Assembly: GCF_003855255.1 (NCBI RefSeq)
Contig: NZ_CP034072.1
Span: 5,233,605 to 5,297,604, forward strand
Direction of reading: 5' to 3'
DNA from: Mycolicibacterium nivoides
GTDB taxonomy: Bacteria > Actinomycetota > Actinomycetes > Mycobacteriales > Mycobacteriaceae
Length of the DNA stretch: 64,000 bases
Program-made: the position numbers and the translations under genes
Shown: one piece after another, positions 44,808 to 54,454 of the stretch
How the letters are laid out: each line of letters opens with the position of its first letter
Numbering within the stretch: the first letter of the stretch is position 1
Notes under the pieces: model-generated
What the model saw: the letters and a program-made list of their open reading frames with translations, nothing else
The model's database searches: none
Told to the model about the DNA's origin: nothing

Positions 44808-45677
44808 ATGAGCAAGAACCCGCTGCGCCGAATCTCCGAGCAGCTGCTGCTGACCAGCATGCGTCCGCCGCTGACCGAACGGCTGCAGGCCCGCGGCGAC
44901 ATCGACGTCGCAGGCAAGCGGATCCTGCTGACCGGCGCGTCATCGGGCATCGGTGAGGCCGCGGCCGAGAAGTTCGCCGCGAAGGGAGCCACCGTCATCG
45001 CGGTGGCTCGCCGTCAGGAACTGCTCGACGACCTGGTCGGGCGGATCACCGACAAGGGCGGCGACGCCCGCGCCCACGCGGTGGACCTCTCCGACATGGA
45101 CGCCATCGACGAACTGGTCGCCACCGTGGAACGCGATCTGGGCGGTGTCGACATCCTGATCAACAACGCCGGCCGGTCGATCCGGCGCCCCCTGGCCGAA
45201 TCGCTGGACCGCTGGCACGACGTCGAGCGCACCATGACGCTCAACTACTACTCGCCGCTACGGCTCATCCGCGGATTGGCGCCGGGCATGCGCGAGCGTC
45301 GCGAGGGGCACATCATCAACGTCGCCACCTGGGGCGTGATGAACGAATCCTCGCCGCTGTTCGCGGTGTACAACGCCTCCAAGGCCGCCCTGGCCGCGGT
45401 CAGCCGGGTCATCGAAACCGAGTGGGCCGCCGTCGGCGTGCATTCCACGACGCTGTACTACCCGTTGGTGAAGACCCCGATGATCGCCCCCACCCGGGCT
45501 TACGACGGGCTGCCCGGACTGTCGGCAGCCGAGGCCGCCGACTGGATGCTGACCGCGGCGCGCACCCGCCCGGTGCAGATCGCCCCACGCATGGCCGTGA
45601 CCGCCAAGGCGCTCAACACCGTGGCCCCCGGGCTGGTCGACGCCGTGATGAAACGGCAACGGGTCCAGCCGGTCTGA
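44808..45677 (+). CDS. Short-chain dehydrogenase (Rv0547c-like)
   Basis: 289-residue SDR with an N-terminal extension of about 35 residues before TGASSGIG (residues 42-49). NNAG at about 118-121 and catalytic YNASK (about 182) are present; the Ser of the triad is in ATWGVMNESS. Similar to Rv0547c in order (before the menB/pitA block). Substrate unknown. A leaderless promoter directly upstream. The stop meets the converging deacetylase gene (1 bp). Confidence 0.85.
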   Translation: MSKNPLRRISEQLLLTSMRPPLTERLQARGDIDVAGKRILLTGASSGIGEAAAEKFAAKGATVIAVARRQELLDDLVGRITDKGGDARAHAVDLSDMDAIDELVATVERDLGGVDILINNAGRSIRRPLAESLDRWHDVERTMTLNYYSPLRLIRGLAPGMRERREGHIINVATWGVMNESSPLFAVYNASKAALAAVSRVIETEWAAVGVHSTTLYYPLVKTPMIAPTRAYDGLPGLSAAEAADWMLTAARTRPVQIAPRMAVTAKALNTVAPGLVDAVMKRQRVQPV

Positions 45678-46529
45678 TCACGGCTTGGTGATGCTCCGCG
45701 GCGGGAGCCCGAGTGAGCGCACATGCTCGGCGATGGCCCCGAGATTCGTGGTCCACACATCGGAGTGCTCAAGCACATAACGCATGAGATCGTCGAGTTC
45801 GGCTGCCCGCGAAGCCCGTCCGGTCAGGAAGGGGTGATTGGTGAGTACCCAGCAGGCCCCCACGCGGCGCAGCGCGTCGAACTCCAGCTGCCAGAGTTCC
45901 CTTGCCTTGCGCGGGCTTTCGATCAGACCAGATCCGGAGATGTCGGGCAGATAGCAGTACTGCTCCCAGTCGTCGAGGGCCCACTGGATCGGGATCTCGA
46001 CCAGCGAGCCGTCACCGACAGACAGCTCATAGGGGCAGTCGGCGTCCATCAGGCTGGAGTCGTAAAGGAATCCACGTTCGGCCAGCAGCGCCGGGGTGTG
46101 CCAGGACAGGTCCCACATGGGCGCGCGGTAGCCGATCGGCCGTACACCGGCCACCTCGGCCAGCGCCTCCAGACCGCGGTCCAGCGCGTCGATCTCCTCC
46201 TGCAGCGTCAGTGCCGTCGGTTGCTCGTGCAGGTAACCGTGGTGGGCGATCTCGTGCCCGGCCGCGACGATCGCGCGCACCGCCTCGGGGTACCGGTGCG
46301 CGGTGTGACCCGGGACGAAGAATGTCGACGGAATCTGGTGGCGTTCCAGTAGTTCCAGGATCCGGGGAATTCCCACCAGCGGCCCGTAGGCCTGGTGAGA
46401 CATCACGCTCATGCGAGCGGAGACGCCGACTTCGCTCTTGTCGCCCCACAGCACCGCCGACTCGGCATCCACATCGAAGGTGAACGCCGCCGCCGCGGTT
46501 TTGCCTTCCGGCCAGGAGAACTCAGGCAT
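45678..46529 (-). CDS. Polysaccharide-deacetylase-fold amidohydrolase (PuuE/NodB type)
   Basis: 283-residue (beta/alpha)7 NodB fold. The metal/catalytic motif FTFDVDAE (residues 16-23, TFDD equivalent with Asp-Val-Asp) and HHGYLHE (HxxxH) are present. It lacks a signal peptide, so it is cytosolic, like allantoinase PuuE and cyclic-imide hydrolases, not a cell-wall deacetylase. Last gene of the operon; the start overlaps the ureohydrolase by 8 bp. Substrate is probably a cyclic amide or N-acyl compound. Confidence 0.75.
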   Translation of the reverse strand: MPEFSWPEGKTAAAAFTFDVDAESAVLWGDKSEVGVSARMSVMSHQAYGPLVGIPRILELLERHQIPSTFFVPGHTAHRYPEAVRAIVAAGHEIAHHGYLHEQPTALTLQEEIDALDRGLEALAEVAGVRPIGYRAPMWDLSWHTPALLAERGFLYDSSLMDADCPYELSVGDGSLVEIPIQWALDDWEQYCYLPDISGSGLIESPRKARELWQLEFDALRRVGACWVLTNHPFLTGRASRAAELDDLMRYVLEHSDVWTTNLGAIAEHVRSLGLPPRSITKP

Positions 46530-47493
46530 TGTCAGCCATCAGCGTAACCAGCTCATAGGCCAGATTGGCGCCCGCCACCGCGGTGACGTCACCGCTGTCG
46601 TAGGCCGGAGCGACCTCCACCACGTCGGCACCGACGATCTGCAACCCGCGCATGGCGCGCAGCACCGCCACCAACTCACGACTCGTCATCCCACCGATCT
46701 CGGGTGTTCCCGTGCCCGGCGCGAATGCCGGGTCCAGCACGTCGATGTCGATCGACACGTACACCGGGTGGTCCCCCACCCGGTCACGGATCCGCTCGAT
46801 GACCCCGTCGACACCGATGCGGTCGATATCGCGGCAGTGGACCACCGTGAAGCCCAATGATTCGTCGTCGAGCAGGTCGGCGCGGTCGTAGAGCGAGCCG
46901 CGGATCCCGACGTGCGCCGAGTGGCCCTTGACGATCAGGCCCTGTTCGGAAGCCCGGCGGAACGGGGTGCCGTGCGTGCAGGGCGCACCGAAGTAGGTGT
47001 CCCAGGTGTCGAGGTGAGCGTCGAAGTGCACCAGCGCCACCGGCCCGTGGACCGCATGCATCGCCTGCAGTGCCGGCAGCGCGATGGTGTGGTCCCCGCC
47101 GAGAAGCACCACCCGCTGTCGCGGCGTGGTCAGCAGGTCGGCGATGCCGTCGCGCACCTGCTCCACCGCCGCCTCGATGTCGAACGGATTGGCCGCGATG
47201 TCGCCGGCGTCGACCACCTGTGCCTGCGCGAACGGGCTCACGTCCAGCGCCGGATGGTAGGGCTTGAGCAGACGTGAAGCCTGCCGGATCGCGGCCGGGC
47301 CGAACCGGGCACCCGGCCGGTAGGTGACACCGGTGTCGAACGGCACCCCGACCACCGCGATGTCGTAGTCGGAGACCTCGTGGCGTTGCGGCAGCCGGGC
47401 AAAGGTGGCGATGCCCGCATACCGCGGCACCGCCATCGCATCGACCTGACCGACATTTCCCGACTCCGACCGCACATACGGCTGGCTTGCCAC
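46522..47493 (-). CDS. Agmatinase/guanidinobutyrase family ureohydrolase
   Basis: 323-residue Mn-dependent ureohydrolase. All metal ligands are visible: [20 protein letters not shown] and [19 protein letters not shown]. Cleaves a guanidino or amidino group to release urea. The GTG at 47493 has AAGGAAGGG upstream at 6-nt spacing and is preferred to 47514, which would be two bases from the SDR stop. Agmatine, guanidinobutyrate or guanidinopropionate are all possible; side-chain specificity cannot be read. Confidence 0.85.
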   Translation of the reverse strand: MASQPYVRSESGNVGQVDAMAVPRYAGIATFARLPQRHEVSDYDIAVVGVPFDTGVTYRPGARFGPAAIRQASRLLKPYHPALDVSPFAQAQVVDAGDIAANPFDIEAAVEQVRDGIADLLTTPRQRVVLLGGDHTIALPALQAMHAVHGPVALVHFDAHLDTWDTYFGAPCTHGTPFRRASEQGLIVKGHSAHVGIRGSLYDRADLLDDESLGFTVVHCRDIDRIGVDGVIERIRDRVGDHPVYVSIDIDVLDPAFAPGTGTPEIGGMTSRELVAVLRAMRGLQIVGADVVEVAPAYDSGDVTAVAGANLAYELVTLMADNA

Positions 47494-47515
47494 CTGATTC
47501 CCTTCCTTCACCACG

Positions 47516-48277
47516 TCATGCCCTCGCCCGAGTCGCCCCGCCGTTACAGGCGATCACCTGCCCGACGACCGCCGACATCTCGAAGTCGGCCAGGAATTGC
47601 ACCGCGGCCGCGATCTCATCGACGGAACCGATGCGGCCCAACGGAATCGACTCGGCGTAACGCTTGTGCATATCCGTCAGTGCGATCCCGGCGGCGTCGG
47701 CGTCGACCTGCAGCTGCGGGGTGTCGGTCACTCCGGGCGCCACCGCGTTGACGATGATCCCCTCCGGCGCCAACTCCCGCCCCAGCGTCTTGACCAACGA
47801 GATCAGCCCGGCCTTGGACGCCGCGTAGGCCGTCGCCTCGGGCCAGCCGGTGACACCCCACTCGCTGGAAACCACGACGATGCGCCCCGCGCCGAGCCGG
47901 CGCATGTGCGGCAGCACCGCCTGCACCAGATGGAACGTCCCGCCCAGATTGGTGTCGACGACCCGCCACCAGTCCGCCTCGTCGTGCTCCAGCAGCGGCG
48001 CCATGGTCATGTAGGCATGATTGGCTACCAGCACGTCGAGCCTGCCCGCCGCGGCCACCACCGCATCTGCGATCTCGACACAGATGGCAGGGTCACTGAC
48101 GTCGCCGGGCACAGCCGGGCCGCCGATCTCGGCAGCCAGCGCATCCAGCGCAGCGCCGGCGCGAATGTCGTTGACCGCGACCGTCGCTCCCGCGGCGGCC
48201 AGCCGACGCGCGTGGGCGGCACCCATGCCCTGAGCGGCCCCCGTGACCAGCACGACTCGCCCCTGCAATGAGCTCAT
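47516..48277 (-). CDS. Short-chain dehydrogenase
   Basis: 253-residue classical [11 protein letters not shown] (residues 12-19), NHAYM at the NNAG position, VVVSSEWG and YAASK are present. It overlaps the preceding SDR by 4 bp (ATGA), and the ureohydrolase follows 22 bp on. It could oxidise an amino alcohol to the aldehyde or an aldehyde/alcohol produced in the pathway. Substrate unknown. Confidence 0.83.
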   Translation of the reverse strand: MSSLQGRVVLVTGAAQGMGAAHARRLAAAGATVAVNDIRAGAALDALAAEIGGPAVPGDVSDPAICVEIADAVVAAAGRLDVLVANHAYMTMAPLLEHDEADWWRVVDTNLGGTFHLVQAVLPHMRRLGAGRIVVVSSEWGVTGWPEATAYAASKAGLISLVKTLGRELAPEGIIVNAVAPGVTDTPQLQVDADAAGIALTDMHKRYAESIPLGRIGSVDEIAAAVQFLADFEMSAVVGQVIACNGGATRARA

Positions 48278-48972
48278 ATCACCGCTCCCGCGTTGACGTT
48301 GACGACATCACCGGTGCTGAAGGTGGCATCGCACACCAGGTACTGCACACAACGCGCCACCTCAGCGGGCGTGACCAGTCGCCGCAACGGCAGAGTTTCC
48401 AGATAATCTGCTGCGCGCCAAGGGGAATCAACGGCGAGCAGCGGTGTGTCGGTCGGCCCGGGAGCCACCGCATTCACGCGCACACCGCGATCGGCGACCT
48501 CGGCGGCCAGGCTGCGCACCAGACCGAGGATGGCGCCCTTGGCCGCGGCGTAATGGGCGTCATGGTCGCCCCCACCGACGGCGAGTTCACTGGCCACCGC
48601 GACGACCGCACCCGAGCCCCGTTCGAGCATGTCGGGCAGACACGCCCGGGCGGCGTGGAACAGCCCGCCCACGTGCACCCGCAGCATGCGCTGCCAGGCC
48701 TGGGCACTGATCTGGCTCACCGGAGCCATCTCGTAGTACCCGGCCGAGGTCACCAACGCGGCGATCGGACCGAGCTCGGCCCGGATCTCTGCGACCGCGC
48801 CGGCAACAGCGGCGCCGTCGGAAACGTCAGCCGCGACAGCGTGGTCCGCCCGGGTTTCACCGGACAGGTCGATCGTTCCGATGGTGTGGCCGCGGTCGCG
48901 CAGCGCGGTGACGACCGCCGCACCGATTCCGCTGGCCCCGCCCGTGACGACGGCGACAGGAGCCTCAGTCAC
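48274..48972 (-). CDS. Short-chain dehydrogenase
   Basis: 232-residue SDR starting at GTG 48972, inside the end of the permease gene (8-bp overlap). TGGASGIG, ASEL in the Ser region and YAAAK catalytic pair are present. A longer frame exists to 49002 but would overlap the permease further. Operon partner of the second SDR. Together they may do two successive oxidations. Substrate unknown. Confidence 0.82.
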   Translation of the reverse strand: MTEAPVAVVTGGASGIGAAVVTALRDRGHTIGTIDLSGETRADHAVAADVSDGAAVAGAVAEIRAELGPIAALVTSAGYYEMAPVSQISAQAWQRMLRVHVGGLFHAARACLPDMLERGSGAVVAVASELAVGGGDHDAHYAAAKGAILGLVRSLAAEVADRGVRVNAVAPGPTDTPLLAVDSPWRAADYLETLPLRRLVTPAEVARCVQYLVCDATFSTGDVVNVNAGAVI

Positions 48973-50461
48973 CGGCCACCGCCTTGACGTCGGCGCGCTC
49001 ATCGAGGAGCTCGGCCCCGTCGATCACCGCGGCGCTGACGATCCGCTTGCGCACACTGAGCAGGATCCCCAGACCGATCACACCCAGCACCGCGAGCCCG
49101 ATCCACACCGACCAGTCCAGGTAGCGCTGCTCGAAAACCGGCCTCGGCCAAGCGATGTTGAGGGTCTGGAGGATCGCCCAAACCGCGGCCACGGCGGCGA
49201 CGGGAACCGTGGCCCGGCCCAGGCTGAACGCACCATCCGTCCAGCCGCGGCGGGCCAGGACCACCACGAACCCGATCAACGGGAACAGGAAGGCCAGGTA
49301 GAAGCCGCCTGCGGTGAAATTGACCATGAGCGAATAGATGTCGCCGGCCACGATGCTGAGCAGGAACAGTGCCCCGCCGACGACCGTGGTGACCAGAATC
49401 GCCACCACCGGGATCCGGGCCCTGCCGCGCAGCCGGGCCAGCGCGGCCGCGGCCGGCAGTGCACCGTCCCGGGCGTAGGCCCAGATCACGCGTGAGGCCG
49501 AAGTCTGCAGGGCCAGGAAGCTGGCCAGGAAGCCGATCACGAAGAGCGCCTCGACCGGTTTGGCGATGCCGTGTCCCAGTGCCGCCGTAAGAGTTTCGTA
49601 CACCGGGTCGGCCACCGAACCCGACACCACCGCATCGAGATCCGGGATCGCCAGGATGATCGCCAAGCTCGAGTAGGCCACCACCAACGCGATGAACCCC
49701 AGCGAGAAGATCACCGCCTTGGGCAGATCCCGCCGCGGCTCATGCACCTCCTCGGCGATCGCGCCCGCGCTTTCGAACCCGACGAACGAGAACCCGATGA
49801 AGGCCACCGCGATCAGGAACGGCCCGCTCAGGTAGCTCCAGGTATCCAGCCCGGGACCGCCTCCGTCGAACAGCACCGACAACGAGTTGTTGCGGTGGAA
49901 CACCAGCAGCCAGGTGCCCAGCCCGATGGAACCGATCACTTCGGCCACGATGCTGGCGGTCATGAACACCTTGAGCGCGCCACGGCCGATCAGATTGATC
50001 GCAGTCCCGCCGAGCAGAATCATCAGCGCGATGACGGCCCGCAGGCCCCCGGACGGAGATTCCACCCCGGCGATGTTGGCCACGAACCCGGCCGCGCCGA
50101 GCGCCACCGTCGCCATCGCGATCACCAGCGTCCACATGTACACCCAGCCGGCGAACCAGCCGTAGGACGTGCCCAGCAGCCGCCGCGACCACTGATATAT
50201 GGAACCCTCCAACGGCCAACGGGACACCAGCATCGCGAAGACCAGGGCCACCAGCAGCTGGCCGCCGAACACCAGCGCGAAGCCCCACCAGAAGCTCGGG
50301 CCTGCCGCGGCCAGGGCCAGACCGAAGATTCCGTAGAGCGCGACGATCGGCGAGATGAACGCGAAAGCGAAGGCAAACGCCGACCACAGCGAGAATTCGC
50401 GCCGTAGAACATGGGGCCCGTCGGGGTCGTGCGCGGGCGCCGAGATCGGCGATGCAGTCAT
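48965..50461 (-). CDS. APC superfamily amino-acid/amine permease
   Basis: 498-residue membrane protein with about 12 hydrophobic helices. Early FAFAFISPIVALYGIFG (unwound helix 1) and helix 6 region IGFSFVGFESAGAIAEEVHEPRRDLPKAV are APC signatures. First gene of the permease-SDR-SDR-ureohydrolase-deacetylase operon; GAGGGAG ribosome site. Amine, amino acid or a guanidino derivative is the likely cargo. Divergent from the PucR regulator. Confidence 0.87.
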   Translation of the reverse strand: MTASPISAPAHDPDGPHVLRREFSLWSAFAFAFAFISPIVALYGIFGLALAAAGPSFWWGFALVFGGQLLVALVFAMLVSRWPLEGSIYQWSRRLLGTSYGWFAGWVYMWTLVIAMATVALGAAGFVANIAGVESPSGGLRAVIALMILLGGTAINLIGRGALKVFMTASIVAEVIGSIGLGTWLLVFHRNNSLSVLFDGGGPGLDTWSYLSGPFLIAVAFIGFSFVGFESAGAIAEEVHEPRRDLPKAVIFSLGFIALVVAYSSLAIILAIPDLDAVVSGSVADPVYETLTAALGHGIAKPVEALFVIGFLASFLALQTSASRVIWAYARDGALPAAAALARLRGRARIPVVAILVTTVVGGALFLLSIVAGDIYSLMVNFTAGGFYLAFLFPLIGFVVVLARRGWTDGAFSLGRATVPVAAVAAVWAILQTLNIAWPRPVFEQRYLDWSVWIGLAVLGVIGLGILLSVRKRIVSAAVIDGAELLDERADVKAVAGD

Positions 50462-50480
50462 CGTGTGCTCCCTCTGACGT

Positions 50481-50515
50481 GGTTGCAGGAACTATCACGC
50501 CGCGGTGGTGCAACC
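50481..50515. promoter_or_regulatory. Inverted repeat in the permease-PucR intergenic region
   Basis: GGTTGCA and TGCAACC, 7-bp arms separated by 21 bp, in the divergent region. It might be the operator of the PucR-type regulator; related half-sites (TGCAAACC) occur at about 50540. Weak evidence. Confidence 0.3.
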
Positions 50516-50614
50516 GCCAAGCAATCGCGGCGAACACGCTGCAAACCCACTGTTGCCCCACGGCGGCATTGGAGGATCCGACAATGCCTGCCGACACGGG
50601 TGTGACGTCGGCGT

Positions 50615-50620
50615 TACGCT
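50615..50620 (+). promoter_or_regulatory. Leaderless -10 element (TACGCT) of the PucR regulator
   Basis: TACGCT, 7 nt (CACCCCC), then the ATG at 50628. Sets the start of the gene. Confidence 0.5.
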
Positions 50621-50627
50621 CACCCCC

Positions 50628-52004
50628 ATGTCGGACCGCAGCGACGTCATACCGACACTGCGCGATCTCCTCGAATCACACCGGGGGCTGCTCACCCCCG
50701 ACGAACCCACCGGCGACCTGGACCGCCGGATCAGCTGGGTGCACACCACCGAGCTGCGGGACCCGTCGCGGTATCTGCACGGTGGCGAGCTGGTCTGCAC
50801 AGTGGGCATCAGCCTGCAGACCGCACAGGACTGCGCGGCATTCGTCGAGTCGTTGACCCGGGCCGGGGCCGCCGGCCTGTGCTTCGGCATCGGCGATGTG
50901 CACGACACCGTCCCCGGCGCGCTGATCACCTCGGCCGCCCGCGACGGCCTGCCGATCCTCATCGCCCCTCCCAATGTGCCGTTCTCGTCGGTGAGCCGCT
51001 ATGTCGCCGACTTCCAGGTCGGCGGTGAGATATCCGTCGCACGCGCCACCAATTCGCTGATGCCCGAACTGCTTTCGTCACAACGGCGGCGCGAGTCGGT
51101 GAGGCAGCTGTTGGACCGCGCAGGTGAGGTGCTGGGCGGCTACCTCCTGCTGGATCCTGATGAGGCACCCGAGGACACCGGCACCACCACCGCCGTCGAC
51201 GGGTTGGGCACCCTGGCCTGGGTGGGCAGCGGCGACCCGCCCGAAACCGCTGTGCTGCAGCTGATCGCGCGATTCGCCCAGGCTGCCCAAGGTGATCGCG
51301 ACATCGAATCCGCGCTGACCCGCGAACGGGTCGGACAGTTGCTGTCGTTGATCGAGCGTCGCATGCTGCTGCCCGACGCCCTCAATCAGCTGTTGGACTG
51401 GGCGGGGCTGAGCTCACCGGAACTGACCTGCTCGGCCTGGCCGGCCGGGGCCGGCGCCGTGCTGTCGATGGCGTTTCCGGATGCCCTGGTCGGCGATGCG
51501 CCCGAGGTTTGTCTGGTTCTTGAGGCCGGCGCCCGCGCTCAGGCCGCCACCGAACTCTCGATGCCGTCGGGGCACGCCGCAGCCGTACCGCTCGCCGAAC
51601 TGGGGGCGGCGATCACCCAAGCCCGCATCGCCCTCGACCTGGCCCAGCAGCACGGCGGAAGCATCGGACCCGATCAACTGAGCACCTTCGACAGCCTGCT
51701 CGAGGGCTTGCCCCTGAGCCGGCTGGCCCCGTTCAAGAACCAACTCATCGACCCACTCGAGCGCCTGGACAACGACCGGGGCACCCAGCACGTGCGTACT
51801 CTTCGGGCCTTCCTGGCCACCAACGGGTCGCTCATCGACACCGCCCGCGAACTGTTCCTGCACACCAACACCGTTCGTCACCGGCTGAGTCGTATCCACG
51901 AGATCACCGGACGTAACCCGATGAGTTTCGAGGACCAGGCCGCGTTCGCCATCGGATTGCGCGCCAGCGATCGCGCCCGCCGGATGCCCGGACGGCCGGA
52001 GTGA
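50628..52004 (+). CDS. PucR family transcriptional regulator
   Basis: 458 residues. N-terminal PucR domain (IPTLRDLLESHRGLL, DLDRRISWVHTTEL) and C-terminal HTH_30 (NGSLIDTARELFLHTNTVRHRLSRIHEITG). PucR-type regulators activate purine or amine catabolism. Divergent from the permease operon, hence its likely target. ATG 50628 is set by the promoter. A hairpin terminator follows. Confidence 0.85.
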   Translation: MSDRSDVIPTLRDLLESHRGLLTPDEPTGDLDRRISWVHTTELRDPSRYLHGGELVCTVGISLQTAQDCAAFVESLTRAGAAGLCFGIGDVHDTVPGALITSAARDGLPILIAPPNVPFSSVSRYVADFQVGGEISVARATNSLMPELLSSQRRRESVRQLLDRAGEVLGGYLLLDPDEAPEDTGTTTAVDGLGTLAWVGSGDPPETAVLQLIARFAQAAQGDRDIESALTRERVGQLLSLIERRMLLPDALNQLLDWAGLSSPELTCSAWPAGAGAVLSMAFPDALVGDAPEVCLVLEAGARAQAATELSMPSGHAAAVPLAELGAAITQARIALDLAQQHGGSIGPDQLSTFDSLLEGLPLSRLAPFKNQLIDPLERLDNDRGTQHVRTLRAFLATNGSLIDTARELFLHTNTVRHRLSRIHEITGRNPMSFEDQAAFAIGLRASDRARRMPGRPE

Positions 52005-52565
52005 CTCCCGTGGGATCGGGCCTACTCTCCTAGGCCCGACCGGACAAGACCCTCGCAGCACACGGCATTCCTCGGCACGTAGGCCGGGTAGCTTTCGCCC
52101 GAAGGCACAGGCATGCGCCGAACGGTCAAAGTTCAGACCCCCAAGGACATTTCAATGTCGCAGCTGAAGCGCGTGCGGAATTCTTTCGGTGTCTCGTGGT
52201 GAAGCGATCCACCCCCGGCACGCGGGCGAATAATCGTTTGCCAAGCTCTTGGAATTTGGTAAATACTCAGCGCAGCACGAGGTCTGGCTGCCATCGCGAA
52301 CGGCACGCCTCGGCGCCCACGAGGCCTCCGGTTGGCTGTGCGCTGGCGTGGGCGAGCACGCGGTAGTTATTTCGTGAGTCGCTCCCGTGGGCCCGATGAC
52401 CACAGCTGATGAGGAAGTTGCCGACGTGATGGAGCGATGCCGTATGACCCGTGAACCGCGGGTGGGCCGCATCTTGCGGCATTGTTCGATCGCGAGACGC
52501 ATGTCGACACGATGTGAGTGCGCCCGACGTGGTCGTTGTCGGCGCCCGCGTCATCGGCGCGTGTG
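52005..52565. other. 561-bp region without a recognisable gene
   Basis: After the PucR terminator hairpin the sequence is lower in GC with stop codons in most frames. Open frames (for example minus strand 52152-52502 and 52267-52800) are arginine- and cysteine-rich without family motifs. No tRNA, repeat or promoter could be defended. The GNAT gene starts at 52566. Confidence 0.5.
52016..52039 (+). terminator. Hairpin terminator after the PucR gene
   Basis: TCGGGCCTA and TAGGCCCGA, 9-bp arms with a 6-nt loop, 12 bp after the stop. No T run. Confidence 0.6.
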
Positions 52566-53033
52566 ATGGACCCGGAATCGGCTCAGCGCAACGCGAATCG
52601 GTTTCACGTACGCCCGATGGTGCGCTCGGATTGGCATTGGATATGTGGTTGGTTTCGCGACCCGGAGCTTGATCGCCGGTTGGGGCCGATCGATGAAGAG
52701 TGGCTGGAGCATGTTCTCTCTGAGCACGACGGGGTGCAACTCGTCCTGGAGGACCACAAAGGGCGGGCCGCGGCGCTGGTCGGATGTGTGTGGGATCCAA
52801 CGGGCGGCGAGCATGCGATCACCGATCTCGCGGTTGCCCCTCAACTTCGGCGTTCGGGGATCGGGCGTGAGGCGGTCGCGGCGACGGTGGCCTGGGCTGG
52901 GCATCCGGCGGCGAAACGTTGGATCGCGTTCGTCGAGGTGGACAATCCCAGCGCGTTCAAATTCTTCCCCGCGATCGGCTGGTGCCACGAGGGCATCGAG
53001 GACGGCATGCATCGGTTCTGCCGTGAGATGTGA
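52566..53033 (+). CDS. GNAT family N-acetyltransferase
   Basis: 155-residue GNAT protein. The acetyl-CoA pyrophosphate loop (motif A, LRRSGIGREAV) is at about residues 95-105, and NPSAFKFFPAIGW is motif B. Base composition is lower in GC than most neighbours. ATG 52566 without a clear ribosome site. No neighbour suggests the substrate. Aminoglycoside-type or amino-acid acetylation is possible by family only. Confidence 0.75.
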   Translation: MDPESAQRNANRFHVRPMVRSDWHWICGWFRDPELDRRLGPIDEEWLEHVLSEHDGVQLVLEDHKGRAAALVGCVWDPTGGEHAITDLAVAPQLRRSGIGREAVAATVAWAGHPAAKRWIAFVEVDNPSAFKFFPAIGWCHEGIEDGMHRFCREM

Positions 53034-53136
53034 GGACACCTTCGCGACACAGGAGCGTCGCCGTCGAGATAGGACGTTGGACGCGGCGCCTCCTGGCCGA
53101 ACCCTCTGGTCGAACAGTTTCTGATAGGAGTTGTCC

Positions 53137-53976
53137 ATGCTCGAGTCCGCCCAGCACGCGTCGTGCGATCCGGCAATCGAGGCTGTCCTCGGACGCGCGG
53201 TCGAACGCATTCGACGCGACTACCCAGACACCCGGGCGATCCTCCTCAAGGGCAGCCTGGTCCGCGGCGACGCCGGCCCGTACAGCGATATCGATCTGGA
53301 CGTTCTGGTGAGTGGAGCCGACGAGAGCAGTTATGCCGCATGGTTCGACAGCGAAGGTGGTCGCTTGCACCACGTTTCGCTCGCGGTTCATTCTCGGGAC
53401 GGATGGTGGGACGAGGCCGAGGATCCGGCGGAATGGTCGTTCGGTTTCGCTGCTCTTGAGGTGTTTCGATTGCTCTGGGTGGACGATCCGGAGGAGGCGG
53501 CACGGTATAGCGGGCCCGGACTCCCCCGTCCAGCCGGGGAACCCGAACTGGAGGACTTCTTTTCCGACCTTGGCAAGCTCCGCAATGCGCGCAGATCCGG
53601 CGACGAGTTGGGCGTCCGGCTTGCCGCCCGAGCGGCCGCACTTCTTTGCCCCTCGGTACTGGCGACCGTCAATCCCGGCCATCCGGCCGATCCGATAACC
53701 AGCGCCCGGGCAGCCCTCGACGCCGCCCTGTCATTTCCGGTCGCACCACAGGGTTATCGGGAGGATTTCCTGCGTTGTCTCGGCCTCTCGGGCGAGGCCT
53801 CGGACACCGACGACATCGCGGCTGCCGCCGAACGTCTGGTGCTCGGCACCGTCTCGCTACTGGAAGCCCACCAAGCGTGGTCGACCGACGCTGACAAACC
53901 TCGCTTCGAGCTCGGCCTGGACGACGCGCTGGCAACTCGGAGCCTTAGCGCCTACCTGCGCCAATCCCAGGACTGA
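53137..53976 (+). CDS. Nucleotidyltransferase-domain protein
   Basis: 279 residues. The nucleotidyltransferase signature GSLVRGDAGPYSDIDLDV (GS and DxD, about residues 37-54) is complete, so Mg-NTP binding is expected. The C-terminal part is helical without a recognised domain. Ribosome site TAGGAG before ATG 53137, which beats the in-frame TTG at 53131. It follows the GNAT gene by 104 bp. Aminoglycoside-modifying or MNT-type functions are possible; no HEPN partner is seen. Confidence 0.75.
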   Translation: MLESAQHASCDPAIEAVLGRAVERIRRDYPDTRAILLKGSLVRGDAGPYSDIDLDVLVSGADESSYAAWFDSEGGRLHHVSLAVHSRDGWWDEAEDPAEWSFGFAALEVFRLLWVDDPEEAARYSGPGLPRPAGEPELEDFFSDLGKLRNARRSGDELGVRLAARAAALLCPSVLATVNPGHPADPITSARAALDAALSFPVAPQGYREDFLRCLGLSGEASDTDDIAAAAERLVLGTVSLLEAHQAWSTDADKPRFELGLDDALATRSLSAYLRQSQD

Positions 53977-54023
53977 CCGTGTCGCGGATTCGCCGGGACA
54001 CCGCGCGGTGGTAGACAAGGGAC

Positions 54024-54407
54024 ATGGAAATCCTGGCCAGCCGGATGCTGATCCGGCCGGTCGACTACCCGGCATCCGTGGAGTTCTACCGCGACGGGAT
54101 CGGCCTGGCCATCGCCCGCGAATACGGTGCGGGCACAGTCTTTTACGCGGGGCAGTCACTGATCGAGCTGGCCGGTCACCACAGCCCCACCGAGTCCGGG
54201 ACCTTCCCCGGTGCGCTGTGGTTGCAAGTGCGCGACGTCTACGCCACCCAGGCCGAACTCGAAGGCCGGGGCGTGGCGATCGCCCGGGCCGCAACGCAGG
54301 AGCCGTGGGGTCTGCACGAGATGCACGTGACCGACCCCGACGGCATCACGCTGATCTTCGTCCAGGTGCCCGACACCCATCCGCTGCGCCGCGACACCCG
54401 GCAATGA
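54024..54407 (+). CDS. VOC family (glyoxalase/bleomycin resistance) protein (Rv0546c-like)
   Basis: 127-residue vicinal-oxygen-chelate fold in two repeats. SVEFYRDGIGLAIA is the first module; HVTDPDGITLIFVQVP the last with the conserved metal-site Glu replaced by Ile/Phe region, so enzymatic metal binding is uncertain. Syntenic with Rv0546c. Hairpin terminator follows directly. Substrate unknown. Confidence 0.83.
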   Translation: MEILASRMLIRPVDYPASVEFYRDGIGLAIAREYGAGTVFYAGQSLIELAGHHSPTESGTFPGALWLQVRDVYATQAELEGRGVAIARAATQEPWGLHEMHVTDPDGITLIFVQVPDTHPLRRDTRQ

Positions 54408-54443
54408 AAATCCCCGGCCCCATGTGAACTGGGCCGGGGATTT
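54408..54443. terminator. Bidirectional hairpin terminator
   Basis: AAATCCCCGGCCC and GGGCCGGGGATTT, 13-bp arms around a 10-nt loop, directly after the VOC stop and before the converging DUF3349 stop. AT at both stem bases gives short U tracts in either direction. Confidence 0.7.
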
Positions 54444-54454
54444 CTCGGGTGAAG

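Noticed and set aside
52152..52800. Small minus-strand genes in the 52-kb gap
   Set aside because: Amino-acid composition is not protein-like, starts lack promoter or ribosome sites, and the frames overlap the GNAT gene.
53137..53976. MNT/HEPN toxin-antitoxin pair
   Set aside because: The nucleotidyltransferase has no HEPN partner next to it and is longer than MNT antitoxins.
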